Shown here one piece after another: positions 41,971-49,500 of a DNA stretch of 63,527 nucleotides; within the stretch, counting starts at the first letter, position 1; every line of letters starts with the position of its first letter. Source of the stretch: DATFRX01 sp035630615 (GTDB lineage: Bacteria; Actinomycetota; Actinomycetes; Propionibacteriales; Nocardioidaceae). The notes beneath the pieces were generated by a model. It worked only from the letters and a program-made list of their open reading frames with translations. It was not told the DNA's origin and searched no databases. Position numbers and translations under genes: made by a program. The stretch is from positions 1 through 63,527 of the forward strand of contig DASQKI010000037.1 of the NCBI GenBank assembly GCA_035630615.1, read 5' to 3'.

Positions 41971-43163
41971 GATCGGTCCCTCGCTTCGCCTAGCCGCTGG
42001 CACCAGCGCGCCAGCGCTTCCCACTGCTCACTCAACGCATGCACGTCGCTGCCCGCGGGATTCTTGAAGAAGAAGCCCAGAGCACCGAGGGGACCGGACT
42101 CTCCGACCTGGTGCGCTCGGGCCACCAACCGGACCAGATCCAGCACCAGCGGGGCGGCCAGCGCCGAGTCGCAACCGGTCCAGGTGAACTGCAACGACAT
42201 CTGGGTGCCGAGGAAGCCCTCGAACGAGACCATGTCCCACGCGGTCTTCCAGTCCCCCAGATCGGGCACGTAGTCGATGTGCAGTGGCCCGTCCACCGGG
42301 TGGCCGAGGATGGCCTCCAGACCCTGTCCCTTCGTCTCCGTCTTGCTCGCGGCGTTCGCAGGGTCCGCCAGCGTACGACCGTCGCCGCCGCCCAGCAGGT
42401 TGTACGACGACCACGATCGGACTCGCAGGGCGCGCATCGCGAACATCGGTGCCAACACGCTTTTCAGCAGCGTCTCCCCGGTCTTGCCGTCGGAGCCAGC
42501 CCATGGGAGCTCGGCGGTGGCGGCCAGCTCCTCGAGGGCGGGCAGCCGTGGTCCCGGACTGGGCGTGAATGCCACCACCGGGCAGCCGGCGCGGAACGCG
42601 GCGTAGGCGTAGAGCGAACTCGGCGGCAGCGGCGACTCGCCGGCGTCCAGGGCTTGCTCCAGCTTGGCCAACGTCGCCAGCTCCGACGCCCCTGCCGCGG
42701 GAGGCTCGGTGCTGGACACGTCGACCACCACGACGCGATCCAGTTGATGCTTGTCACGGAACGCGCGAAGGTCCGCTACCACGGCGCTCGCGGTCTCCCG
42801 CTGGGGCCGACCGTCCCGCCGGATTCCCGGTCGGATGTTGTTGTCGACCAACGCCAGCTCGGCGTTCAACGCCGCCGCGATCTCGTGAGGCACGACCCTC
42901 GCCGCCACCAGTTCTTCAGCCCGTTTCGGCAGTGACACGTCGACCACCTCGTGCCCGCCGAACACGAAGCCGCCCAGCTCCGGCAGCCGCGCGACGGCCA
43001 CCGGGGGCAATTCGCTGACCAGTCCGGTCAGCCCAGCCAAGCCGGAACGCACAGCCAGCGCTCCGGCGACGGCGGTGGACGCGACCGATCCGCGGGCTCC
43101 GACGAACCAGACCCCGGTCCGCGACTCGCCCGAGCGTACGAGGGACCTCTCGGTATCCGTCAC
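41967..43163 (-). CDS. inositol-3-phosphate synthase family protein (cyclitol-forming)
   Basis: 398 residues. N-terminal Rossmann motif VWFVGARGSVASTAVAGAL. Conserved blocks of the family are DGKTGETLLKSVLAPMFAMR, SYNLLGGGDGRTLADPANAA and SKTETKG, with lysines of the active site. The NxLGxxDG pattern is closer to eukaryotic-type synthases than to the shorter mycobacterial Ino1. The reaction is NAD-dependent cyclisation of glucose-6-phosphate to inositol phosphate. In ebo clusters the equivalent position is held by EboD, a 3-dehydroquinate-synthase-like sugar-phosphate cyclase, absent here. It overlaps the glucoamylase-like gene upstream and UbiA downstream by 4 bases each. Whether it is a housekeeping or a specialised enzyme is open. 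Confidence 0.87.
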   Translation of the reverse strand: MTDTERSLVRSGESRTGVWFVGARGSVASTAVAGALAVRSGLAGLTGLVSELPPVAVARLPELGGFVFGGHEVVDVSLPKRAEELVAARVVPHEIAAALNAELALVDNNIRPGIRRDGRPQRETASAVVADLRAFRDKHQLDRVVVVDVSSTEPPAAGASELATLAKLEQALDAGESPLPPSSLYAYAAFRAGCPVVAFTPSPGPRLPALEELAATAELPWAGSDGKTGETLLKSVLAPMFAMRALRVRSWSSYNLLGGGDGRTLADPANAASKTETKGQGLEAILGHPVDGPLHIDYVPDLGDWKTAWDMVSFEGFLGTQMSLQFTWTGCDSALAAPLVLDLVRLVARAHQVGESGPLGALGFFFKNPAGSDVHALSEQWEALARWCQRLGEARDRS

Positions 43164-44671
43164 GACCGTGAACCCGGGACGAAGTTGGCGAACTTCTCGA
43201 TCGCCATCAGTGGCCGAAGCCGCTCGAGGAACTGGGGGGTCACGAACGCTTCGCGCAGCACGTCATCGGCGAGGTAGTTGCCGATGGCCGCCATGATCAT
43301 GCCCTGGTCCAGTGAGAGATATGACGGGGCGACAGTGCCGGTGTCGACGTTGACCGAGTCGCGGAAACCCCAGTCGGTGTAGATGTCGAAGTCGCTCTCG
43401 AGATTGGCCAAGTTCTCCATGGCCTCGTCAGGGGCGTACCGCAACGCGAGGAACGACGCGTGTGGAGTCACCACTCCGTTGGTGTAGTCCTCCGGACCGG
43501 GTAATGGCTGGGGCTCACGGCCCGGACAGCCTTCATATCCAGGACGCGGAACGACACCGTCGTTGTTGGACGGGTATCCGTCGGGATCCATGCCCAGCCA
43601 CGAGACGCCGTACGTGCGGTAGCCGCCTTCGGGAACCTCGGCCGGCGAGAAGCCCCAGTAGCCGTACTGCGCTTCATTGAGACCGTGCTCGATCTGGGCC
43701 TGGACGAACAGCGGGTGATTGATCCGCCAGCTATTCGGTCCCCACTCCTCTTCCGGCACGAACAACGGCACCATCAGGGCTTCGAACATGCTGCCGCCCC
43801 AGTTGGGGACGATCCGCATGCCGCGGTAGGTATAGGCGCCTTCGAACACGTCGACGCCAAGGTAGCGGCGCCACTCCCCGACCGGCCTCATGAACGTCCA
43901 GGAGAAGTCGCACGAGGGCGGGAACGTGCGGAACGGTCCGAAGTAGTGCCGGCGCGGAATCTCACCGTTGCCGATGCCGATCCAGCTGGCCATCCGCACC
44001 TCGCCGAGCGTGTCGTAACAGCACGGCGTCGCACCCGTGCTTGGCACATAGGCGCGCATGATGAGGTTTCGCTCGGGCACGTAGTAGAAGCCGAAGTCCA
44101 TGCCGTCGTACAGCGCGCCCGCACGCTCGGCCAGCTCCGGTACCGCACCGCGAACGACTTGCAGACCGGTGGCCAGCCAGGCGTTGTCGACCGATGAGAG
44201 CTGTGGCTCGAGCGGCGTTCCGCTCGGTGGCCAGACCGTGAGCTTCTCGCCGGTGCGATGGTCGTACCAGTTGAAGAACTGCCCGCTCTCCGCATGCCGA
44301 TCCATCTGCTCGATGGTGCTCAGCGTGGTGGAGAGCCGGTCGACGAGCTCGTCGCGGTCGATGATGCCGAGCTCCTCCGCGACCACCGCGCTCCACATGT
44401 ACGAGCCGATGTTGGTCGTCGAGGTCTGCACGCTGGTCGTACCGTCGAGATGCAGTCGGTCCGCGGGGAGTCCGCTGTCTTCGTCCGTCATCGCCACGAA
44501 CGACGACCAGGTGTCCTCGGCGTACCGCAGCAGCGTCGCCCGCCGATCGGATTCGGTCGAGGTGGTCGCCGCCGACGGCTCCGAGCCGGGTGGCACCGCG
44601 ACCGCAGCCGCCGGCGGAGCCAAGGCGAGCGGCAGCAGCAAAGCGACAATCGCACGAGTCTTCAGGTGCAT
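43160..44671 (-). CDS. secreted glucoamylase-like protein (glycoamylase domain, PF10091 type)
   Basis: 503 residues with a Sec signal (about 1-24, LLLPLALAPPAAAVA). The rest is an (alpha/alpha) barrel-like glucoamylase-family domain: LSSVDNAWLATGLQVVRGAV, FGFYYVPERNLIMRAYV, MRIVPNWGGSMFEALMVPLF and the C-terminal FRDSVNVDTGTVAPSYLSLDQGMI. Family members attack glucans or glycosaminoglycan-like chains; specificity is unknown. GGAG lies 7 bases before the ATG. Its stop overlaps the start of the inositol-phosphate synthase (ATGA), so a secreted carbohydrate enzyme heads the ebo-like operon, which is unexpected. Confidence 0.8.
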   Translation of the reverse strand: MHLKTRAIVALLLPLALAPPAAAVAVPPGSEPSAATTSTESDRRATLLRYAEDTWSSFVAMTDEDSGLPADRLHLDGTTSVQTSTTNIGSYMWSAVVAEELGIIDRDELVDRLSTTLSTIEQMDRHAESGQFFNWYDHRTGEKLTVWPPSGTPLEPQLSSVDNAWLATGLQVVRGAVPELAERAGALYDGMDFGFYYVPERNLIMRAYVPSTGATPCCYDTLGEVRMASWIGIGNGEIPRRHYFGPFRTFPPSCDFSWTFMRPVGEWRRYLGVDVFEGAYTYRGMRIVPNWGGSMFEALMVPLFVPEEEWGPNSWRINHPLFVQAQIEHGLNEAQYGYWGFSPAEVPEGGYRTYGVSWLGMDPDGYPSNNDGVVPRPGYEGCPGREPQPLPGPEDYTNGVVTPHASFLALRYAPDEAMENLANLESDFDIYTDWGFRDSVNVDTGTVAPSYLSLDQGMIMAAIGNYLADDVLREAFVTPQFLERLRPLMAIEKFANFVPGSRS

Positions 44672-44760
44672 AAGGGGCTCCGTCCGCTGATGGTTGGTCC
44701 TGGATCACTCCTAGTGCGCCTACCGAGGCGCCTGCTCTATTGGATCTCCGCTCCCCGTGT

Positions 44761-44793
44761 GGGCCGCCCCGGTGAGGTCAGGCGGGACGGCCC
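44761..44793 (-). terminator. terminator hairpin of the secreted TIM-barrel gene
   Basis: GGGCCGCCCCG (44761-44771) and CGGGACGGCCC (44783-44793) pair over 11 bp with one mismatch, 20 bases after the stop at 44814. It separates the C block from the glucoamylase/ebo-like operon; no T-run follows, so readthrough is possible. Confidence 0.6.
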
Positions 44794-44813
44794 CGGTGCT
44801 GTCGGATGTCGGT

Positions 44814-45755
44814 TTAGAACCTGAGGTCTCGGAGGTAGCGGTAGCCCACTTCGGCGGTCTGCCGAGGCGTGACGTCGGGCGTGTCGTTCTCGACGATGTA
44901 CTGCTGGACCTCCTGTGCGGCGAAGACCCGGGCGAAGTCGATGTGGCCCGTGCCGGGATCGGCGAATTCGCCGTTAGTGGGGTCGCGGTCCTTGACGTGG
45001 TACTGCTGCACCCGCTGCGGCGCCTCCCGCATGACGTCGATCGTAAAGCCCTCCGGGTCGTCGACGCCGTCACCGCTTTGGATCCCGCCGGTCACCGCCC
45101 AGTAGATGTCGATCTCCAGGTGGACGAACCGCGGGTCGAGATCCTCGGTCAGCACCTCCCACGGCCGCAGGCCTCCGCCGAGGTCTGTGCTGAACTCGTG
45201 GGCGTGGTTGTGGTAGCCGTACTGCAGGCCGGCCTCGCGCGCCGCCACCGCCTCGGCGTTCATCTGCTCGGCCCACATCCTCCAGTCGGCCTCGTTCGGG
45301 GAGCTGAGGAACGGCACCACGATGGCCGACTGGCCGAGCGTGAGCGCGTTCTCGATCTTCGTCTCGAGGTCTGCCTGGGAGCCGCTGATGCCGTCGTGGC
45401 TGGACATCGTCCGGATGCCGAGGCTGTCGTGGAACGCCCGCAGCTGCGCCGCCGACCGCCCGAAGTAACCGAGCGCCTGCTCGACGTTCGGGTAGCCGAT
45501 CTCGGAGAGGTAGCCGAGCGTGCTGTCGTAGTTGACGAAGAGGTCGTTGCGCACGGTCCAGAGCTGGATGCTGATCTGCCCGTGCGGTACCCGGCGCATG
45601 CCGGCGGCCGCAGCCGGCGAGCCGGCGAGCCCGGTGGCGGCCAGGCCGGCGCCCGCGAGCCCGGCCAGCGACCCGCGAAGGAAGTTGCGGCGGTCAATCC
45701 CCCGCCGGGCGAGCGACTCCTTGAGCGCCGCGTCGCCGTCATATCCGTAGCACAT
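44814..45755 (-). CDS. Tat-exported sugar phosphate isomerase/epimerase-like TIM-barrel protein
   Basis: 313 residues. Twin-arginine signal (IDRRNFLRGSLAGLAGAGLA) after a 20-residue lead, ending around SPAAAAG. The barrel opens GQISIQLWTVRNDLFVNYDS. Metal-ligand strands are LQYGYHNHAHEFST (His, Glu), FVHLEIDIYWAVTGG (Glu, Asp) and VQQYHVKDRDPTNGEF (His, Asp). It is shorter than the other Tat barrel (435 residues) but shares the EIDIYWA strand. AAAGGA lies 10 bases before the ATG. It follows the PQQ dehydrogenase gene and a hairpin on the same strand. Confidence 0.87.
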   Translation of the reverse strand: MCYGYDGDAALKESLARRGIDRRNFLRGSLAGLAGAGLAATGLAGSPAAAAGMRRVPHGQISIQLWTVRNDLFVNYDSTLGYLSEIGYPNVEQALGYFGRSAAQLRAFHDSLGIRTMSSHDGISGSQADLETKIENALTLGQSAIVVPFLSSPNEADWRMWAEQMNAEAVAAREAGLQYGYHNHAHEFSTDLGGGLRPWEVLTEDLDPRFVHLEIDIYWAVTGGIQSGDGVDDPEGFTIDVMREAPQRVQQYHVKDRDPTNGEFADPGTGHIDFARVFAAQEVQQYIVENDTPDVTPRQTAEVGYRYLRDLRF

Positions 45756-45823
45756 GCTCGTGTTGTCCTTTCGACTCGTTGATGAGTGGTCTGTGCTCGC
45801 GCGCCGGTATGACGCGAGTGGTT

Positions 45824-45868
45824 GGGACCCAGGTGCCGGGTCTCACAGGGCGCCGGCACCCGGGTCCC
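45824..45868 (-). terminator. terminator hairpin of the PQQ-type dehydrogenase gene
   Basis: GGGACCCAGGTGCCGG (45824-45839) and CCGGCACCCGGGTCCC (45853-45868) form a 16-bp stem with one mismatch, 7 bases after the stop at 45876 and 69 bases before the TIM-barrel start. It may reduce expression of the downstream gene. Confidence 0.75.
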
Positions 45869-45875
45869 GGTCTTG

Positions 45876-48038
45876 TCAGCCGGTCGGCACCAGAGTGACG
45901 ACGTCGGAGCCGGTCAGCTCCGGCACGCCGCTGTCGGTGTATTGCGCCGTGAACACGCCGCTGAGGTCCTCCTCACCCGCGTGCCCGGCCGCGTCGGTCT
46001 GGATCGTCCCGGAGCAGCCGTACTGCGTCGTAATCCCGTGCCCGTGACCGGCATGGCCCAGGATGTAGTCGACGCGCACCTGTGAACAGTCAACGGGTTC
46101 GTCGTCGGTGACGCTTACCTCGTACGGCACCGCGTCGCCGAAGGCGAACGGCTGACCCGCGGTCGGCGTCACGAAGTCCACGACGGGTTTCTGGTTGTCG
46201 CTCGCGGTGATCATGACCTCGGCCGAGGCCGACTTGCCGCTGTCGGTCCCGCCCGTGTCGGTCACCTTCAGCGTCGCGCGGAAGATGCCCGGCTGCTGGT
46301 AGGTGAACGTCGGGTTGGGCACCCTCGAGTCAACCGTGCCGTTGGCGTCGAAGTCCCACGCGTAACGCAGCTCGTCGCCGTCCGGGTCAGACGTGCCCGC
46401 GCTGGAGAACGACACGGTCAGCGGCAAGCCGCCCGCGGTGACGTTCGCCGACGCCTTCGGCACCGGCGCGTGGTTGCCGCCCGGGCCGATGTAGTCGATA
46501 CGGGCGAGCTGCGCCAGCGGGTGGTTCTCCACGAAGAAGCCGTCGCCGTACTCCAGGATGTAGAGCGCGCCGTTAGGCCCGAACTCCATGTCCATCACGT
46601 GGGCGAACCGGAACGACGACAACACCGGCTCGATCCGGTCGAGGTCGCCAGCGCCGTCGAGGTGGAACGCCTTGATGTAGTCGCGGGTCCACTCGTAGAA
46701 CAGCGGCACGCCGTCGTAGTACTCCGGCCACGCGACCGCGGCGTTGCCCTGGGCCACCTTGGGGTCGAAGTCGTAGGCCGGGCCGCCCATCGGACCGATG
46801 CCGTTATCTCCGCCAGGGGCCGCGGGTCCCAGGTCCGGGAACTCGAAGGACGGCGGGTACGTGTACCACACGTCCGGCTGAGTCACCGGTGGGAGCTGCG
46901 TCATTCCCGTGTTGTTGCGCGACTCGTTCACCGGGTTGGCGCAGTCGAACGGCTCGCCGCTCGAGACGAAGTCCGGGTCGGTGCCGTTGTCGGGCCCGTC
47001 GGGCACGAACTCCCCGTCGACGTACGGCAGCTCGGCGGTCGCACAGTACGGCCAGCCGAAGTTCGCCGGCTCCCGCACGATCATCCACCGGCCACGGCCC
47101 GCCGGACCCCTGGCCGGGTTGGCCACACTCGAGTCCGGCGAGTAGTCGCCCACGTACAGGGCGTCGGTCTCCGGGTCGATCTCGATGCGGAACGGGTTGC
47201 GGAATCCCATCGCGTAGATCTCGGGCCGGGTCTGCGGCGTTCCCGGCTCGAACATGTTGCCCTCGGGGATGGTGTAGCCGCCGCGCTTGCCGGGTCGGAT
47301 CCGCAGGATCTTGCCGCGCAGGTCGTTGGTGTTGGCCGACGTACGCTGTGCGTCGAACGCCGGGTTGCGGTTTGCCTGCTCGTCGATCGGCACGTACCCC
47401 TGCGACTCGAACGGGTTCGTGTCGTCACCGGTCGACAGGTAGAGGTTGCCGGCGGAGTCGAACACGATGTCACCGCCGACGTGGCAGCAGACGCCGCGGT
47501 CGACCGGCACGTCGATGATCTGTTGCTCGGTGTCCAACCGGATCCGGTCGTCGCCGAACTTGAACCGGGACAGCCGGATGAGCCCCTTGAACGGCGCGAA
47601 GTCGGCCGCTGTGCCGAAGAACGGGGCGTCGCCTTCATTGACTCCTGGCGTCGCCGGATTGTCAGCCGGCGTGTTCAGCGGCGGCGAGTAGTAGAGGTAG
47701 ACCCAGCGGTTGTCCTCGAAGTTCGGGTCTAGAGCGACGCTCTGGAGGCCCTCCTCGTCGTGCTGGTAGACAGGGATCGTTCCGGCCTTCGTGTTGAGGC
47801 CGGTGTCGGGGTCGTGCAGCCAGACGACGCCCTGCCGCGTCGTGTGCAGCACCCGCCCGTCGGGCAGGACGGCGAGGTCCATCGGCTCGCCGGGGAAGTC
47901 GTTGAGGGTCACCTTCTGAAACTCGGAGTCCGGCGGTGGTCCGTCGGCCTCCGGTGCTTGCGCCGCCGACACGGTCGGCAGGGCAAGGAGCATCGTGGCC
48001 GCCACGGCCACGGCTCCTAGGCGGGACTTGTTGCGCAT
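45876..48038 (-). CDS. secreted PQQ-type sugar dehydrogenase with PKD and Ig-like domains
   Basis: 720 residues. Sec signal (1-26, LLALPTVSAAQA). The glucose/sorbosone dehydrogenase propeller spans about 40-510, with LAVLPDGRVLHTTRQGVVWL, then GVCCHVGGDIVFDSAGNLYL (catalytic-type His after a Cys pair), RPEIYAMGFRNPFRI and FGPNGALYILEYGDGFF. A PKD domain (about 517-610, PDGDELRYAWDFDANGTVDS) and a C-terminal Ig-like domain with YILGHAGHGHGI follow. It lacks the ThuA domain fused in its paralogues, but a separate ThuA gene lies immediately upstream. It probably oxidises a sugar or glycoside extracellularly with PQQ; the electron acceptor is unknown. Confidence 0.9.
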   Translation of the reverse strand: MRNKSRLGAVAVAATMLLALPTVSAAQAPEADGPPPDSEFQKVTLNDFPGEPMDLAVLPDGRVLHTTRQGVVWLHDPDTGLNTKAGTIPVYQHDEEGLQSVALDPNFEDNRWVYLYYSPPLNTPADNPATPGVNEGDAPFFGTAADFAPFKGLIRLSRFKFGDDRIRLDTEQQIIDVPVDRGVCCHVGGDIVFDSAGNLYLSTGDDTNPFESQGYVPIDEQANRNPAFDAQRTSANTNDLRGKILRIRPGKRGGYTIPEGNMFEPGTPQTRPEIYAMGFRNPFRIEIDPETDALYVGDYSPDSSVANPARGPAGRGRWMIVREPANFGWPYCATAELPYVDGEFVPDGPDNGTDPDFVSSGEPFDCANPVNESRNNTGMTQLPPVTQPDVWYTYPPSFEFPDLGPAAPGGDNGIGPMGGPAYDFDPKVAQGNAAVAWPEYYDGVPLFYEWTRDYIKAFHLDGAGDLDRIEPVLSSFRFAHVMDMEFGPNGALYILEYGDGFFVENHPLAQLARIDYIGPGGNHAPVPKASANVTAGGLPLTVSFSSAGTSDPDGDELRYAWDFDANGTVDSRVPNPTFTYQQPGIFRATLKVTDTGGTDSGKSASAEVMITASDNQKPVVDFVTPTAGQPFAFGDAVPYEVSVTDDEPVDCSQVRVDYILGHAGHGHGITTQYGCSGTIQTDAAGHAGEEDLSGVFTAQYTDSGVPELTGSDVVTLVPTG

Positions 48039-48240
48039 CTCGTCTCCTCACGCTCTCGGGGTTGGGGTGGCGGTGCGCAGTTCGAGCCACCCACACGCTC
48101 GGCAGTGGTCGGGCTCCTCGTTCCTCCCAGTCGGACGTGGCGGATGCTCACGGCAGCCGGGGTGATGGCGTCGGTGTGATAGGTGGCCGGTTACCTCCAA
48201 TCGCAGGAAGGTAAGACGCGACGGGTTTGCGCGGTGAATA

Positions 48241-48264
48241 CCGTGGCGATGTCGCTCGCCACGG
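48241..48264 (-). terminator. hairpin after the ThuA gene
   Basis: CCGTGGCGA (48241-48249) and TCGCCACGG (48256-48264) form a perfect 9-bp stem with a 6-base loop, 26 bases after the ThuA stop. The 252-base gap to the dehydrogenase start at 48038 otherwise shows no open frame or promoter that I can support. Confidence 0.6.
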
Positions 48265-48290
48265 CATCCCACTCCAACCGCCAGTCATGC

Positions 48291-49076
48291 TCAGTGCTGG
48301 GGGGTGCAGTTGAACCTGGCCACACCAACGGCCATTTCGATACCGCCGAGGATGTGTTGGAGGACGAGCGGCTCGCGGTAGGAGTCGCTGGTGTGACCCA
48401 GTCCGGTGTAGAAAGCCCGGCCACCGTCATACCTCTGGCACCAGGCGAGGGGGTGGTCGACGCCCATGAAGCCGCCGGTGTACCCGACGGGGTCGTACGT
48501 GCTTTCGTCCAGGGTTGCCAGCACCCGAACATGCGGACGAGGGTTGGTGCGGAAGTTGTACCACTCGTCCGTGCGCACCCACTTGTTCGGCAGGCCCCGG
48601 GTGGCGGCGGTATCGTGCCCCGCGACCTTGGTTGTGGCCTGCTGGATGGCGGGGTGGTCTCGGAAGTACGCGCCGACGAGTCCGCCGTACCAGGGCCAGT
48701 CGTACTCGGTGTCCGACGCCGAATGGATCCCGACGTAGCCGCCGCCGGCCTGGATGTAGCGCTCGAACGCCGCCTGCTGCGCGTCGTCGAGGACATCGCC
48801 GGTGGTCATCAACCAGATCACCGAGTCGTATTTGGCGAGATTGGCGTCGTTGAAGACGCTGGCGTCTTCGGTGGCGTCGACCGCGAAGTTGTTTTCGGCA
48901 CCGAGCTTTTGGATGGCCGCGATTCCATCAGGGATCGACGAATGCCGGAATGCTGCAGTCTTGCTGAATACGAGGACGCTATATACGGGGTCGGCGGCGG
49001 ATGCTTGCGTGGCGGGCATCATCGGGATGAGTACCGCCAGGCCGGCCGCGAGGGCGGCGATGCGTCTACGGATCAT
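48291..49076 (-). CDS. secreted ThuA-domain protein
   Basis: 261 residues from the ATG at 49076 (AGAGGAAAG just upstream). Signal peptide about 1-27 (LIPMMPATQASAA), then a single ThuA/class-I glutamine-amidotransferase-like domain: YSVLVFSKTAAFRHSSIPDG, DDAQQAAFERYIQAGGGYVG and LAWCQRYDGGRAFYTGLGHT. ThuA was named for trehalose utilisation in Sinorhizobium, where it acts in the 3-keto-trehalose route; domain chemistry is not settled. The domain is homologous to those fused at the N-termini of the two large secreted proteins, so this locus is the unfused version, with the dehydrogenase encoded next. Confidence 0.88.
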   Translation of the reverse strand: MIRRRIAALAAGLAVLIPMMPATQASAADPVYSVLVFSKTAAFRHSSIPDGIAAIQKLGAENNFAVDATEDASVFNDANLAKYDSVIWLMTTGDVLDDAQQAAFERYIQAGGGYVGIHSASDTEYDWPWYGGLVGAYFRDHPAIQQATTKVAGHDTAATRGLPNKWVRTDEWYNFRTNPRPHVRVLATLDESTYDPVGYTGGFMGVDHPLAWCQRYDGGRAFYTGLGHTSDSYREPLVLQHILGGIEMAVGVARFNCTPQH

Positions 49077-49146
49077 TCTTTCCTCTCGTCTGCGAGAACT
49101 TTCATGGCGGCGGGTCGGGCTGGCCGAGTGCCTAGCCCACGGCTGC

Positions 49147-49335
49147 TCACTGCAGCTCCCGGGTGCGGATGTACCGGAAGCTGACGTCGTCGCCGCCGTG
49201 GTTCTGGATGCCGACGTAGCCCTGGTCGAGATCGACGCTCGGGTCGTCGGCGACATTGATCGCCCCCAGCTGCCCGGGCGGTCCGGCCAGCCGCGCGGAC
49301 GCGACTCCGGTCGGCGGAGTACCGCGCATCACCAC
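49147..49335 (-). pseudogene. remnant of a DUF1080 (3-keto-disaccharide hydrolase-like) gene
   Basis: About 60 codons ending INVADDPSVDLDQGYVGIQNHGG then DDVSFRYIRTRELQ and a stop. This matches only the last two strands of a DUF1080 domain, as at the C-terminus of the protein encoded at 30577 (FIGLQNHSNADVVEFRNVRV). The frame upstream reads into the module C leader and reaches a stop at 49393-49395 without domain-like sequence. The bulk of a DUF1080 gene has therefore been deleted, leaving its tail between promoter C and the ThuA gene. Confidence 0.75.
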
Positions 49336-49426
49336 ACCGAGGATGCATCGCAGAGATGGACCCGAGTTCCGCCGGAGAGTAGTTAAACCCTGTCATCGGC
49401 GAGGCTCCTTCTGTGGGCGCTCCCCA

Positions 49427-49491
49427 AAGTTACGGCCTGATTACAGACCGTTGCAATACTTCTTGACGAACTTTCGCAACTAATTTGCGGA
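49427..49491 (-). promoter_or_regulatory. promoter/operator module C
   Basis: Minus-strand -10 TAACTT (49432-49427), 18-base spacer, -35 TTGCAA (49456-49451), 10-base gap, CGAACTTTCGCAA on the plus strand (49467-49479), then a degenerate second element TGCGGA (49486-49491) where A and B have TTCGAA. It drives the ThuA, dehydrogenase and TIM-barrel genes and lies directly after the stop of the ROK regulator at 49501. Confidence 0.75.
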
Positions 49492-49500
49492 AGCTGCTAG

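Noticed and set aside
41967..43163. Homoserine dehydrogenase or other Rossmann enzyme instead of inositol-3-phosphate synthase
   Set aside because: The SYNLLGGGDG, DGKTGETLLKS and SKTETKG blocks are specific to the inositol-phosphate synthase family.
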